This document shows positions 1-10,939 of a DNA stretch of 64,000 nt, piece after piece. This DNA comes from Hexactinellida sp. DTS-2022. Its lineage: Eukaryota; Porifera; Hexactinellida. How positions within the stretch are numbered: position 1 is the first letter of the stretch; the number at the start of each line of letters is the position of its first letter. Under the pieces are notes generated by a model. That model ran no database searches and was not told the DNA's origin. It saw only the letters and a program-made list of their open reading frames with translations. The DNA lies in contig JAPNXP010000011.1 of the NCBI GenBank assembly GCA_028753945.1, positions 310,001 through 374,000 on the forward strand, given 5' to 3'. A program made the position numbers and the translations under genes.

Positions 1-1028
1 AGCACATATAGTACTGTACTACAATGAGCGTTGAGTGAAAACCTGTCATTTTTAGAAACGCCGGGTAAATGACTGGTTATACTATATAAACTAAGTTTTA
101 AGACTATTTTAAAATATGTTATCTCACCCACTTGCATGAATTTCTCCCCTCATGATAAATATCTAGATTTGCCTTGAGATAATTGTTGATATTATCCATA
201 CATAGTATATGTCATACCTACTTGAAAAAATGGTTTCGAATTATGTGCTTATGGCTTATACCCAAGGTTTCTTACAATAATGAATGAGAGCCCTTTAATG
301 CAATGTTTGCATTACCACATGACCTAGGCGCTACGTAATCATTAAATAAAGACAGGTTTATTATTCAAACAATCGTAACCGTTGAGAATAGACTGATAAA
401 TATGAGATGATGATGACAAATCATTTTTACAACAATTGTATTGTAAAGTATAAAATACAAACATAAGTTTATAGGTCTATACATAGGTCAACACCTTTTC
501 AATAGAAAAATCCAGCTTCGCAAGGGTGAATTTTTGATGCATAAAAGATTTCTTTAACCTAAAAATTACATTAGAAAAGGTTATGGCTTGACACTCTGAT
601 AAAACTGGCCTTTAAATTACATGTCAACTCAGTTACATATATATATATATACTAGCTATATTAAGTAGGCAATTATAAGTCCATGGGTATTGTTTCAAAT
701 TTCTGCGCATCTAAAAAGAATCAATGGAACCCTATTGATACATGATCCAATTTATTACATTATTAAAATATCCCAAAAGCCTTCACAAAACATATCTCAA
801 CGATGTTACATTTATATATGTGTATACCTAAAAGCATACCAAAAACACATAAAATATGTATTTATAAGTAATAAAATACATACTATGAAATAATGTGGCT
901 AAATATTTAATGAGTGTTCAACATGATCGACTGAAGAAGTACTGTTAACGATAAATAATGGATATACCATTTTGAAGACGTCATAAATACATCAAAATCT
1001 TTATACAACATGGAATTTCAATAGGTTC
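1..1028. other. Intergenic DNA downstream of the SETD2-like gene
   Basis: No coding region that I can support. The stretch is AT-rich, with a short AT microsatellite near 640-652. It lies 3' of the minus-strand SETD2-like gene, so part of it is probably 3' UTR, but no polyadenylation site can be chosen with confidence. Confidence 0.5.
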
Positions 1029-4000
1029 TTACGCAGCCAAAATCCTTTTAAATTGTGGACCAAATTTTTTCATATACGAACGCAGGAATTCTGTGGCTTT
1101 AACACGAACTGAATCGTTGAACAAAAGTTCATTTTCAAACCCTTTACGATGAGTTTCTTTCTCTATGATTGCATAAGTCAATTTACGAGCTAAATATTTA
1201 AAATCGTCCGTAGCAGAAATACGACCGTATTTACAGTCTGGTTTCCTATATTCACCTAATAAACCAATGACATGTTTGGATACTTTCTGCTTAAAGTTTT
1301 CACGCAAAATTTCATTTTCAGTGAAACACCGTTCTTTCTCATCACAAGACTCATATGGTGAAATTGTGCCATCAGAATTCGGAGATATAGGATCAGTTCC
1401 AGGTACCAAAGGCCTGTGATTTCGTACAGTGGGTATAATAGGTGAGTAATTTTCGTTTGCAGTTGAATTTGTGGTCGTTCGAACAGGTGATTGATAGAAA
1501 GCCGTTTCTACAGGTCGCTCCCATCGAGTTTCACGAGTCACTGTATTGTAATAATATGATTTACCGCTTGGATCAGTTGTTTCTCGCCAATTTAGTGGTA
1601 ATTCAACCGGAGGGGGTGGGGGTGGGGGGTCAGTTTCTTTCAATGTTGTTGTTGTTGTTGTTGTGTTCTTTACAGACTGTATTTGTTGAGCAACCTGTTG
1701 ATACTGTTGTTGTTGTTGTTGTTGTTGTGATTGTTGTGATAATAATATAGATAGAGCAGGATTAGTCAGGAAAGAAAGAGGATTTTCTATGTGTGGTGGT
1801 TGTGTATTCAGTAGTGTAGCAGTAAGTGCATTTAGCTCTTTAAGAGGATTATGTACAACATTTTGTTGTTGTTTACTCATAGTTAGTGAGTTTATGAGTG
1901 AAGTTAGAATATTAGTGTTATCCATCACAGGTGATGTTAGTGGGGAGCTAAATGCATTAAAATTATTATTAGGTAGCATAGACTGTATTAGCACAGCTAA
2001 TAAGATTTGTTGCGTCATGTTTTCAGGAGAAAGATGCCTTTTGATTGTTTGAAATGCTTGCATTAATTCGCTTGATTTATTAATGCTAGCTGCATTCGCT
2101 TGTGTCAAGTGTTGCGGGTCAAACAATTGAATATTTTTATCACTCGCGCCTAAACCCAACGGGATTTCGGTGAGAGATTTCGCGAATGCCGATGCAAGAC
2201 ATGGGTCATTAAGAACTGCACATAATTCCTGTGGGAGAGGAGGGGGCGGGGGTGGTGTATGTTCCTTGGGTTGTGTGGTCGGTAATGGAGGTGCTACACC
2301 AGGAGGAGGTGGTTCTCTTGCCTTACCTGATGCCGAGAATAACTCAGCTTGTGCTGTTAACAACGCTAATTTGCTATCAGAACTAGCACTGAGGACAGTA
2401 GGGGGTAACTGTAGTGATGTGTTAACACTTACTGTTTGTACGGGTATTGGGTAGCCTATTGGTGTTGGTACTTGTGGTGGGTTTGGGTAGCCATAGTATG
2501 GAGGTTCTTGTGGGAAAAATTCATCTGTGGGTGGGATTAGATGTTGGTGATTAATGAAATAATCTGGGTTTTCAGGTCCATAGTTTGGGTATGAAATTGT
2601 TTGTTTTCGTGGCTTTTTGGGACGTTTGTATTCCGATTTCTCGTCAGTGAGTGGAATTGGGCGTTTGTGAGGTTGTAGTTGTTGTTGTGGATGGTGTTCT
2701 TGTAGTAGTTGTTGTTGATGTTGTTCTTGTGGTATTTGTGGGTGTTTTGGTTGTATATCCTTTGTTTGTGTTTTCTGCAAAACGTTGTTCTTTTCACACT
2801 CAGGTTTGTTTGGTAAAACAGGCAAAGGATCCTGTGTTACAATTGGGTGCTTTCTTTTTGGAATATGCATAAGTTGGTCATTGTTTTTTGATGATAAACT
2901 GCTTGACTCTTTTTTCACTAATTTTGAGAGTTGTTTGACAGTTGGGGTACATGGTGTGACATCTTTTTCTTCAGAAGTTATGGAATTCGGTGAAGAAATT
3001 GGTGTTGTACGCATTCCACCAATTGTAGAAGCTTCCGATGCAATCGATTCATTTCTATTTTCCTTTTTCTTTATAGGAGAAGCAGATAATGTTTTGGGAT
3101 GATGACTTTTTGCTTTATGATGTTTGTCTTTTGAAGAATGGCTATTGTGTGGTTTGTGCCGTTTCAATGACTTACCTGTTATAGAACTACTTGAGCTGTA
3201 ATGACGATTTCTATCTTTCTCTTCGCGGCGTTCACGATGTCGTGATTTCTCACGATCCCTTACCTTATCATGTTCATGATCCTTTTTAGATTTATCTTTT
3301 TCTTTAGAGCTTTCATGCTCTCGATCTTTTGAGCGGCTTCGCGTGCGCTTTTTCACAACTTCAACAGTCGGTTTGGGATCTTTTTCGATCGGGATTTCAT
3401 TCTCTACGCTATGTTTTTCCTCTGGTTGTGAGATTTTCTCTTTCTTGGGAGCTGTATAAACTGAACAGATTGATTTCCATTTATCTAAAATCTTGCTTGC
3501 CTCCTTTTCAACTTGCTGTGTAGTTACACCGAGAAACTTCTCAACTTCTTGGCAGTCTTCTATAGCATTATTCGAAATGTTAGAGTTCTGTGTTGTACTT
3601 TCTGGGCTAGTAGAATTACCACGTGTCGTGGTGCTAACTAAATTTTCCGAAGATTCTTGGATTACTTTTGTCCAACGTTCGATAATATTTACCAACTTAG
3701 ATTCATCCTGGATATTCTTATAACTTATTTGAATGTTGGATAGAACTTTCAGGCAAGCGGATCTATAAGCCAAAGCATTTCTCGGTGCATCTTGCATCCA
3801 AAGAGAAATTGCCTGTAATCCATTATTGGCTACGAATTTTTTCAACATTGACTTACCTGATTTATGTAGCAGCACCAATAAGCTTTGTCTATGGTGAATA
3901 TCACATTTAGTTTTCGACATTAAATTTACTAAACTGATGATCTGTTTTTCAGTTGCAAGTTCACCTTCTTTACCTAAAATTCTTGCGAATTTCTCCTCAA

Positions 4001-6455
4001 ATATTTGTTCTTCGCTTTTAACTTGTTCAACAACAGACACATTACTAGACGTACAGTGCCCAGTGTCTGCGGATTTTATACCATTTCGTGTCGCTTTAAG
4101 AGTTAGAGTGTTTTCAACCTTTGGATTTGGTGAATTTGTCTCAGTTTTAACTACAATTTCAGTTTTGGGTTGCAGAACAATTGAAGTAGTTGCATCAGAT
4201 TTAATAGGAACAGTATGGATATACACGATTGTATTAGTTTGTATGTTCGTTTCTTCTGGTTCAATAATATTGATTTTTCTCTTCGCAGGTGTTTTGATTT
4301 TTCGTGTCATATCTTGTTTTGTTTCCTTTGGTGCACCTAAATACCCCCTACAATACTTAGAACCACAAAAACATTTTTGCATTTTACTACTTGTAAAACG
4401 CTCGTATTGGTAGTCAAATGTAATTTCCTCATTTTTCGCGATATCTAGAAGCGCGAAAAAACCGACGCGAATTTGTCCACAAACATTCCATTTTTGAGTT
4501 TCCGCATTTGGTTCACAGGAATGATTAATGAATCTCGAATAATTACCCATTTTAGTTGCGTCGATAATTTCATCAGCACTCAAAGACATAAAGTAATAAT
4601 GACGTCGTTTTTCCTGTTCATATCTCCGTTTCCTTTCTCCGAATTCTGTGAGAGAACACACTTCTCCACAATACTCCATTATGAACGATCCTACAAATGC
4701 ATGGTAGTAAATTAAGAATATTAACACAACCACTTTTTACCATATATGGGCATGTGGGACACAAGTGGCACTTAATGTATTAATTATAAGAACTTCCTCA
4801 ATAAAAAGTGTCATAATTTTATATTAAAAGATGTCATAAACAAGAGTTAAAAATAATTAAACCATGGATAATAATATACGTGGTTCCTTTTGACACTTGT
4901 GGTTTATTAAAGTTACACTAAATTACAGTAGAACCTCGTTAGTAGGAACACCAGGAGACCGTCAAAATGCGTTCGCCTTATCCAGAATCGTATTAACAAA
5001 ATCATTTTATTGAAAAGCTTTGAAGGGGACTGAATAGTATTCGTAATAACCGTGTTTAATAATACTAACGAGGTTCTACTGTAATGTGCTATTTTATATC
5101 AGACCTAAATATAATAAGAAATAATTTATATGTAGGCTGTCTATTTCTAGACCAGGTTTTCTTACATATACATTAGTATTAGTGATTTACCCATAGACGG
5201 CAGGGCTTTTGGTCTACAGAATTTATAGACAGTCGACAAATTTTTGGCTTATTTGTATGGGCATTTATAGACCGTCTACATATAAGGATGCTCAGTATTT
5301 AAGCCACAAAATTGAGAATTTGAGTACTTAAGCGCGTGTGAGCGAGCTCAAACTAAATCTAGGCGCGCATAAAGTATTCCCAGAACGAAATTCCTGTAGG
5401 GTTGGCAAGTATGACCAATTCAAACCAATTTTTGTTTTTGAATAATGTTTGGTTAAAATCCCTCTATCAACTAAACCTTTCTGTTTAGAGTTTTGTATTT
5501 TTAATAGGGAGGTGTAACTATATACTGTATATTCCACTTAATTGGGTCAAACTACCCTCGAAGCAAAGTGACCCAATTAAGCGGGTTCAATTACATTTTA
5601 ATTCATCTTTTTGTCTGGCAATTTTTTATAATAAAATACAGTCAGGTCTGCTTATTGTGAACAGTTTTTCGTCTGCTTAATATGAAAATATTTTTAATAT
5701 GAACAAGCCCAATGGTACCAATTTAACAGCTTACATTTGTATTAAGTTGAGTTCGCTTATTATGAAGTCACTCTATTATGAACACAATTTTTGGTCACTT
5801 GAATGTTCATAATAATAACTTAACTGTATAATCGGTCACTATATAAGCCCACATAAAATAAATTACTTGTTTATCATCCCCGCCTGTCCCAATTTTTATA
5901 ATAACCAAATAATAACCAAAATGTAAATATAAATAAAATTCCGCCTTCCGTCCCAATTTTCTCGAAAAAGATGGATGATAAACAACTTTATTTTAGTGGC
6001 CTAAGTAACCATAATATAACATAGCAACCATACATACCCGATGGAATGTACTGTGTAGCCCTCAGCCCCCACCCCTTACACACAGTCCTAAACACCTCAG
6101 CAGTGGCATACTGTGTTCTTTGGAAGTGTTTATTTGTACAGAAATCACCCAGTTTACACTTAGAAGTACACTCAATCATCATCATTCGATTCAAGCAGTT
6201 GTCACCACATGCCTCTTCAGGTTTATCAACTGCTGGATCGAATATACAGGCACACTCCAATCGCTTGTTTTTCTTCTCTTTTCTCGAAGTAGATCTGTTG
6301 TTATCGCTTAGATATAGATTCTGTTTGACTTCAATGAATGGAGAAGGTTTCGACATATCGAACGGGTCAGCTGGACATATTTCCTCTCTATCACTCTCCT
6401 CTGAAGGCATTAGAGGATCGTCATAGAATTTGTATTCGCATTCTGAGTAGGACAT
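1029..6455 (-). CDS. SETD2: SETD2-like histone H3 lysine-36 methyltransferase (two visible exons)
   Basis: Nuclear SAM-dependent methyltransferase; the SETD2 family trimethylates H3K36 on genes transcribed by RNA polymerase II. Exons are 6455-6038 and 4690-1029. The donor GTATGT follows a phase-1 G and the acceptor TTTGTAG restores PSG-SFIMEYCGEV, giving 1359 residues. Domains in order: AWS cysteine cluster (~67-118), SET (~119-235, with NHSCEPN and EITFDYQY), post-SET (CFCGSKYCRG), an all-helical middle region (~380-470), an RS/charged low-complexity stretch, proline and glutamine runs (poly-Q near 1700-1740), a WW domain (bases 1515-1605, two spaced Trp and a YYYN core), and a C-terminal SRI domain (bases 1029-1300) that in the family binds the phosphorylated Pol II tail. 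AWS-SET-WW-SRI is diagnostic for SETD2/Set2. The N-terminus is far shorter than in vertebrate SETD2. An acceptor-like CTGTAG sits 11 bases before the chosen ATG, so a 5' exon may be missing here. WW and SRI assignments are firm. Confidence 0.95.
4926..5081. mobile_element. Pogo/Tigger-like MITE, complete copy
   Basis: A 156-base element inside the SETD2 intron. It begins CAGTAGAACCTCGTTAGTA, ends with the inverted match TACTAACGAGGTTCTACTG, and is flanked by TA on both sides. TA targets and CAG-type ends fit the pogo branch of Tc1/mariner. There is no coding capacity. Confidence 0.8.
5639..5826. mobile_element. TA-flanked MITE of a second pogo-like family
   Basis: Starts CAGTCAGGTCTGCTTATTG and ends with a loosely inverted GTTCATAAT...TAACTG, with TA on each side. 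Internally it repeats TTATTATGAAC/GTTCATAAT motifs. The ends diverge from each other more than in the 4926-5081 element, so this is an old copy. Confidence 0.6.
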
Positions 6456-7051
6456 TCGTGTATATCCTACAGATTGCTAATAAGCTAATAGGATAATAGG
6501 ATAATAATCTAATGAAGTACAGTAGAACCTTGTTAGTACGAACACTGGAGACCGCCAAAAAATGCGTTCGCCTTATCCGGAATTCGTATTAAATTTTATC
6601 CTGTGTCAATTGCATTGAAAAATCTTTGAAGGGGGCTGAAATAGTGTTCGTATTAACCAATGTGACTCACAATAAGGATATTATACAGCCATTTAGTAAA
6701 TACGCTCCTAATTCCTGGTCTAATGCAATTTTCATGCGCCTAAATCAAAATTAATGTTGCGGTATAGGAGAAGATTCCTAATTTTCGCGCTCCTAATTAA
6801 AAATTTCCAAATAATCATACTCCAAAATAAGCGTCTCGCGCTCCTGGATAATTCCTTGCTTACACAATCCTTTTTATAATACAAACAGGTAAAAAGTGTG
6901 ACATATTGAGGAGACAGTAAATTTCGGGAATCTTGCGTTACGTTAGGTTTGAACATATTTCATAGTCCCTTTATAGATTAGAGCCGAAGTATAAATAATT
7001 CCCAACGAAATTGATTATTTTCGGTGAAATGTCACTCTGATACTTGTTGTA
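6456..7051. other. Intergenic repeats between the SETD2-like gene and the duplicated block
   Basis: Contains a pogo-like MITE fragment from 6520 to about 6660 (left end CAGTAGAACCTTGTTAGTA; right end lost). It also holds a copy (about 6685-6870) of a repeat recognised by CGCTCCTAATxCCTGGTCTAATxCAATTTTCAT and CGCGCTCCTGGATAA, which recurs inverted at 7772-7945 and direct at 28345-28495. No gene seen. Confidence 0.6.
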
Positions 7052-7206
7052 CAGTAGAACCTCGTTAGTACGAAAACGGCCAATATCATTTGTAATTGAA
7101 AAAGCTTTGAAGGGGACTGAAATGGTGATTCTATTAATGCGAATTCCGGATAAGGTGAACGTGTTTTGACGGTCCCCTTGATATTCCTACAACGAGATTC
7201 TAATGT
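7052..7206. mobile_element. Pogo-like MITE at the left edge of unit 1
   Basis: Left end CAGTAGAACCTCGTTAGTA; the right end is decayed, reading CCTACAACGAGATTCTAATG before TA. Related copies sit at the same place in unit 2 (12366) and in the partial third copy (17202). Confidence 0.7.
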
Positions 7207-7597
7207 ACTATAAAGCAATTTAATTTAACAGAGAATTTGTAGACCCAATTGCTAACTTGAATTCAATTTACTCGCCTATAAATGCTGGAATACTATTTAT
7301 CAGTGATATTATTGAATTAGAGGTTATTTAGAATATGTACAATGGTACTTTGTGTGCCAAATAGCAACGTAATTATATGCTAACTGGATTATATAACTCA
7401 TTAAATAATCAAACACATAATGTTGTGTGATTACTAATTGTTCTGCTTTATAATCTAAAAATACTGATTAAATTATTAAATTATGGAATTAATAAAGCTA
7501 TGGGTTCTAAGTTAATTAGTTATATCTCGGTAAATCGATAAGTTTGAATCATTATCAATAGTATAAAATGTCCAATATTTGACTGACAATAGAACTA

Positions 7598-7666
7598 CAG
7601 TCGACTCCGCTTAATCGGGTCAAAGTAACCTGGTCCCGATGTGACTCTATTAAGCTGAGTCGACTG
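7598..7666. mobile_element. Short pogo-like MITE, CAGTCGACTCCGCTTAAT family
   Basis: A 69-base element starting CAGTCGACTCCGCTTAAT and ending TTAAGCTGAGTCGACTG, flanked by TA. It is an internally deleted version of the copy at 12947-13031 in unit 2 and of the better preserved copy at 28828-28929. Confidence 0.7.
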
Positions 7667-7771
7667 TATCTCTATATATTGAACAATTTTTGGCGATCCC
7701 TTTAGCAAATATTCTCAAAACGTGTGGTGTTATCTAGTCCGATTCAACAATAACATTGGACACAAGAAATT

Positions 7772-7945
7772 ATCCAGGAGCGCGAGACGCTCCTTTTGAA
7801 GCATGATTTTTGGAAAATTTGAATCTAGGAGCGCGAAAATTTGGAATCCTCTCCTATACCGTAACATTAATTTGTGATTTTAGGCGTATGGAAATTGGAT
7901 CAGACCAGGATTAGGAGCGTAATTACAAATGGCTGTATAATACAC
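7772..7945. repeat. Interspersed repeat with CCAGGAGCGCGAGACGCTCC motif
   Basis: An inverted copy of the repeat at about 6685-6870; the two read as reverse complements over most of ~170 bases. Unit 2 lacks it at the matching place (around 13075-13100), so it entered unit 1 after duplication or was lost from unit 2. Confidence 0.6.
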
Positions 7946-8117
7946 TGATTGGACATATATATTAATGAAGCTCAGGCTGTTAAATACGAATCCATGCCAA
8001 AATATAATATAATTATCCCCAATGTGAATACTATACAGTGTTCATATTAATTAAACACCCCTACCCAACTTAGAACCATTATTGGTACAAACAAAGAGAA
8101 ACCATCGATAGGAACTA

Positions 8118-8605
8118 CAGTCGACTCTCGTTAATAATAGGAACATGGATAAGACGAAATATCGGTTAAGGAATACAAGGTTGAATTCCACTAACCAAGC
8201 CTATGCCAATCACGGTTGCCGTGGGAATGGAATTTCCATTCCCATTCCCATAGGAATCCTGTGGGAATCCCCATAAGGAATCCCATAGGGGAGTATAATA
8301 TACATACGTATACATAAAAAACTATCTAATTACTAAAGCAGATTCGTATCAATAGTAAAGCCTATATTAATTAAGGATGGCCTAATGAAACCATATTCGA
8401 ATATCCCATTGGGAATTCCTATGGGGATCCCCATGGGGATTCCCATGGGGATCCCCACAGGGGAAAATCTGATTCCCATTCCCATGGGTATGGGGATCCC
8501 CATGGGAATTCCCATACCCACGGCAACTCTGATGCCAATGCATGCAAGTGACTCCGGTTAATACGAACCCTGGATAATTTAGACAATATTAACCAGAGTC
8601 CACTG
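8118..8605. mobile_element. Pogo-like MITE (CAGTCGACTCTCGTTAAT family) interrupted by a hAT-like element
   Basis: Left end CAGTCGACTCTCGTTAATA and right end ACCAGAGTCCACTG, flanked by TA. Uninterrupted copies of 172 bases are at 13282-13453 and 17863-18034. This copy is split by the element at 8221-8531. Confidence 0.75.
8221..8531. mobile_element. hAT-like MITE with GGGAAT minisatellite core
   Basis: A 311-base insertion bounded by a perfect 8-bp duplication ATGCCAAT (8213-8220 and 8532-8539). Ends are CACGGTTGCCGTGGG on the left and, inverted on the right, CAGAGTTGCCGTGGG. An 8-bp target and a CAGAGTTGCC-type end fit the hAT superfamily. The core is largely permuted GGGAATxCCCAT and GGGGATCCCCAT blocks. 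The matching MITE in unit 2 has a single uninterrupted ATGCCAAT (13372-13379), which is the empty site. Confidence 0.8.
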
Positions 8606-8810
8606 TATCTAATAGGATTTATAGCTGGTTAACTGTTTGTATCAGTATTTTCTTAACTAATAATATATTGTATTTAAAATTATCCTCTAAAGGTTAAACT
8701 TGAGGAATCACGTACCATATACATACAATAGAAACATTTAATGAATAAAAATTATCATTTTCAACAACAAATAAAAAGTTTCTGAAAAACGATACAAAAA
8801 ATACTATTAG

Positions 8811-9938
8811 TTAGTAGTGAGACAACTTTAGTTGAATATTGGTTCCTTTTCTTTTAGTGACCCAAAAACGAGCTCCACTTGGATACAAACATTCATTCTC
8901 ACCAGGGAAAAATGAATAGTTGTTTATATACCTTGGTGACCATTTATTACCTGGTCTGTTATCAATTTTAAATGTTACTGGAACACCATCACCCGTAGAA
9001 AATGCAATAGCAGCCTGTTTATCAATCGAACTAGATGAGAAATTAAGCCAAGTAAATTCCTGTCCAACGTTGTATTGTGAAAGGGAAAATGGCGATAAAT
9101 CCATACAACGATAACTCCATCTTTTACACTTGTTCAATGATTTCCAATTCATCAATATAGAATTTAATAAAACAGCATAGGCAGTTAAAACAATGTCACT
9201 CGATTTTGGAGTGTGGTTTGGCACTGCAAGAGTGAAATTGATAGTTCTTTCATTAGTAAACAGTTTAATGACACGTTCGAAAAATTGTTCCATTGTGTCT
9301 GGAATTATAGTAAACTGACTCTTTTTTCCAAACCCACCGTTAATAAGAAAATTCGACAACGAAAGATAATCCATTTTTAACGCCAAACCGATTTGAAATT
9401 TTACATCCATCCAGTTAGCAACACACTCTTTGAAAATTGCACTCATTAAAAAACTAAATGCGTAATTATTATTCAAATCCAAATCTTTACAAAGGATTTT
9501 GTTAAAGCATGATAATGCTAATGAAATGGAACGTCCAGTTAACTCGAATTCACTCTCGACTGTTACAAATGTTGGATAGATTAACGTTTGTGAAATGCTC
9601 AAATCTATTCTTTCAGCTTCTAAAAGATAGCATTTTATTCCATGATTTGTACATAAATCACGTGGTGTCTTTCCAGGACCGAATTGACCTGCCCTATCTT
9701 GTTTCGTTTTAATCGCAGGATCGCAACCTGGGATTTTAACCAATTCTTTTACAACAGGAAATATATTCATCCAAGCAGCTTGATGCAATACCCCCCATGC
9801 TCTATCAGAAGAAATACAGTTAACAAGAAATGGTTTGTTTTCTAGAATATCGAAAACCACATCCCAATTACCCATTTTTGCTGAGGTTAACATTGTTTCT
9901 ACATGAACAGCATCGCTGCTATGTTGATTGGAAGCCAT
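8811..9938 (-). CDS. Ankyrin plus ADP-ribosyltransferase-like protein, copy 1
   Basis: A single exon of 375 codons, starting ATGGCTTCC in the same context as its paralog. There is no signal peptide or membrane segment, so it is likely cytosolic. The N-terminal ~110 residues read as one or two ankyrin-type repeats (GVLHQAAWMN, then KTPRDLC). The C-terminal third resembles arginine-type mono-ADP-ribosyltransferases of the R-S-E class: an Arg near 277 in WSYRCMDL, a Ser-rich strand WLNFSSSS near 297-304, and an ExE motif E347-N-E349 in FFPGENECLYPSGARF. In that family the ExE glutamates catalyse transfer of ADP-ribose from NAD. The middle ~150 residues I do not recognise. The gene is divergent from a 7TM gene 1.0 kb away, and both are duplicated together. 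It differs from copy 2 at about four residues. The ART call rests on motifs only. Confidence 0.7.
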   Translation of the reverse strand: MASNQHSSDAVHVETMLTSAKMGNWDVVFDILENKPFLVNCISSDRAWGVLHQAAWMNIFPVVKELVKIPGCDPAIKTKQDRAGQFGPGKTPRDLCTNHGIKCYLLEAERIDLSISQTLIYPTFVTVESEFELTGRSISLALSCFNKILCKDLDLNNNYAFSFLMSAIFKECVANWMDVKFQIGLALKMDYLSLSNFLINGGFGKKSQFTIIPDTMEQFFERVIKLFTNERTINFTLAVPNHTPKSSDIVLTAYAVLLNSILMNWKSLNKCKRWSYRCMDLSPFSLSQYNVGQEFTWLNFSSSSIDKQAAIAFSTGDGVPVTFKIDNRPGNKWSPRYINNYSFFPGENECLYPSGARFWVTKRKGTNIQLKLSHY

Positions 9939-10939
9939 TGAAATGTAAGTAAATAAATACTAATAATTAAGTAGAATTTATATTAATAGTGATACTTAAA
10001 TATAGTAGTAGTGCATTTGAATAGTCAAGATTCAAGAAAACAGTAAATTAGTTAATAAATGCAAAGAGAAGAGAATAGGAAAAGTATGAATAGAAATGGA
10101 AATAAATAAATCAATCAAGCGAAAGGGACAGAAAAGTCGTTTAGCTTTTTTAAGGGAGATACATTGGTAGATTTTCGACACCCGAAAACCCCCAATATTT
10201 ATTGCGATTTAAACAGTACTACTAGAAAGTAGTATCAAATAACGCTATTATACAATTGTCACAATTCTTTAAATTATATATTCATGGTCAAAGTTAAGGG
10301 AGTTTCCAATGTTGTATGGTTGGGAAAAGTTATCGTATTCCCCTCCATTGGATATCATACGACTTTCCATAACTTTTCGTTTTTAATTAATATTCGAAAT
10401 AAATATTGATCTTAGTATACTTTCCATACGATAGTCGTATGACAAAACATTTCTATTTTTGATAGTTATTTCTTAATTTTTCTATCAGATACGCAAATAA
10501 TAACTCCCGTTTGAAAACTGTTGTAAATGTTGTTCACAATTAGCATAAAATGGGAGCATATTTTTTACTGAAATGCTAAAATAAATAACGGACAATAATA
10601 ATTGGTAATTTAAGTTATAATCATTTATCAAATAAAGTATATTATTTTAGTGTAAAACAAATGCCAAGGGTCAAATAGTTGCTACGGATTACTGTACCGT
10701 AATTAATAAAGTTAGCAAAAGGTTAATGGGAGTTATCAAATTTCTAAATTAATAGAAATTTGCAATTGGTTTGATTAATGTGATATAATCTAAAATAGAT
10801 TATAAAAGAATTTCATTAGTTAGTGTGTAATGGTATAAGCAATATTATTTGGGAATTACTATATGAGAAATAACAATTATTTAGTCGACAAATACATTAT
10901 TTATTAATATAAATAATGAAAAATAATTTAACAAGAAAA
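9939..10939. promoter_or_regulatory. Shared divergent promoter region of the ART-like and 7TM genes, unit 1
   Basis: About 1 kb between two divergent start codons, with no open frame. It is strongly conserved in unit 2 (14794-15775) and partly in the 7TM-3/7TM-4 palindrome centre. A short imperfect inverted repeat lies near 10720-10765 (GGGAGTTATCAAATTT and AATTAATAGAAATTTGC). Promoter function is inferred from position. Confidence 0.45.

Larger units (their letters stand above)
4691..6037 (-). other. SETD2-like intron loaded with small transposons
   Basis: A 1347-base intron with donor GTATGT and acceptor TTTGTAG. It contains a complete pogo-like MITE (4926-5081), a second TA-flanked MITE (5639-5826), a short GGGTCA-type hairpin (about 5533-5595), a piece of a GCGCG-rich repeat (about 5325-5375) and a stretch with repeated TATAGACxGTC motifs (5135-5285). 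No coding content. Confidence 0.85.

Noticed and set aside
1442..2872. Plus-strand open frames with runs of Val or Gly over the SETD2-like gene
   Set aside because: They are the antisense of poly-Gln and poly-Pro coding stretches of the minus-strand gene, with no domain or start context of their own.
8333..8521. 62-codon frame of repeated MGIPMGIP on the minus strand
   Set aside because: Translation of the GGGAAT/CCCAT minisatellite inside the hAT-like element, not a gene.
10916..10939. Upstream ATG extending 7TM copy 1 by eight residues
   Set aside because: Not conserved in frame in copies 2-4; the MNNITEK start is common to all.
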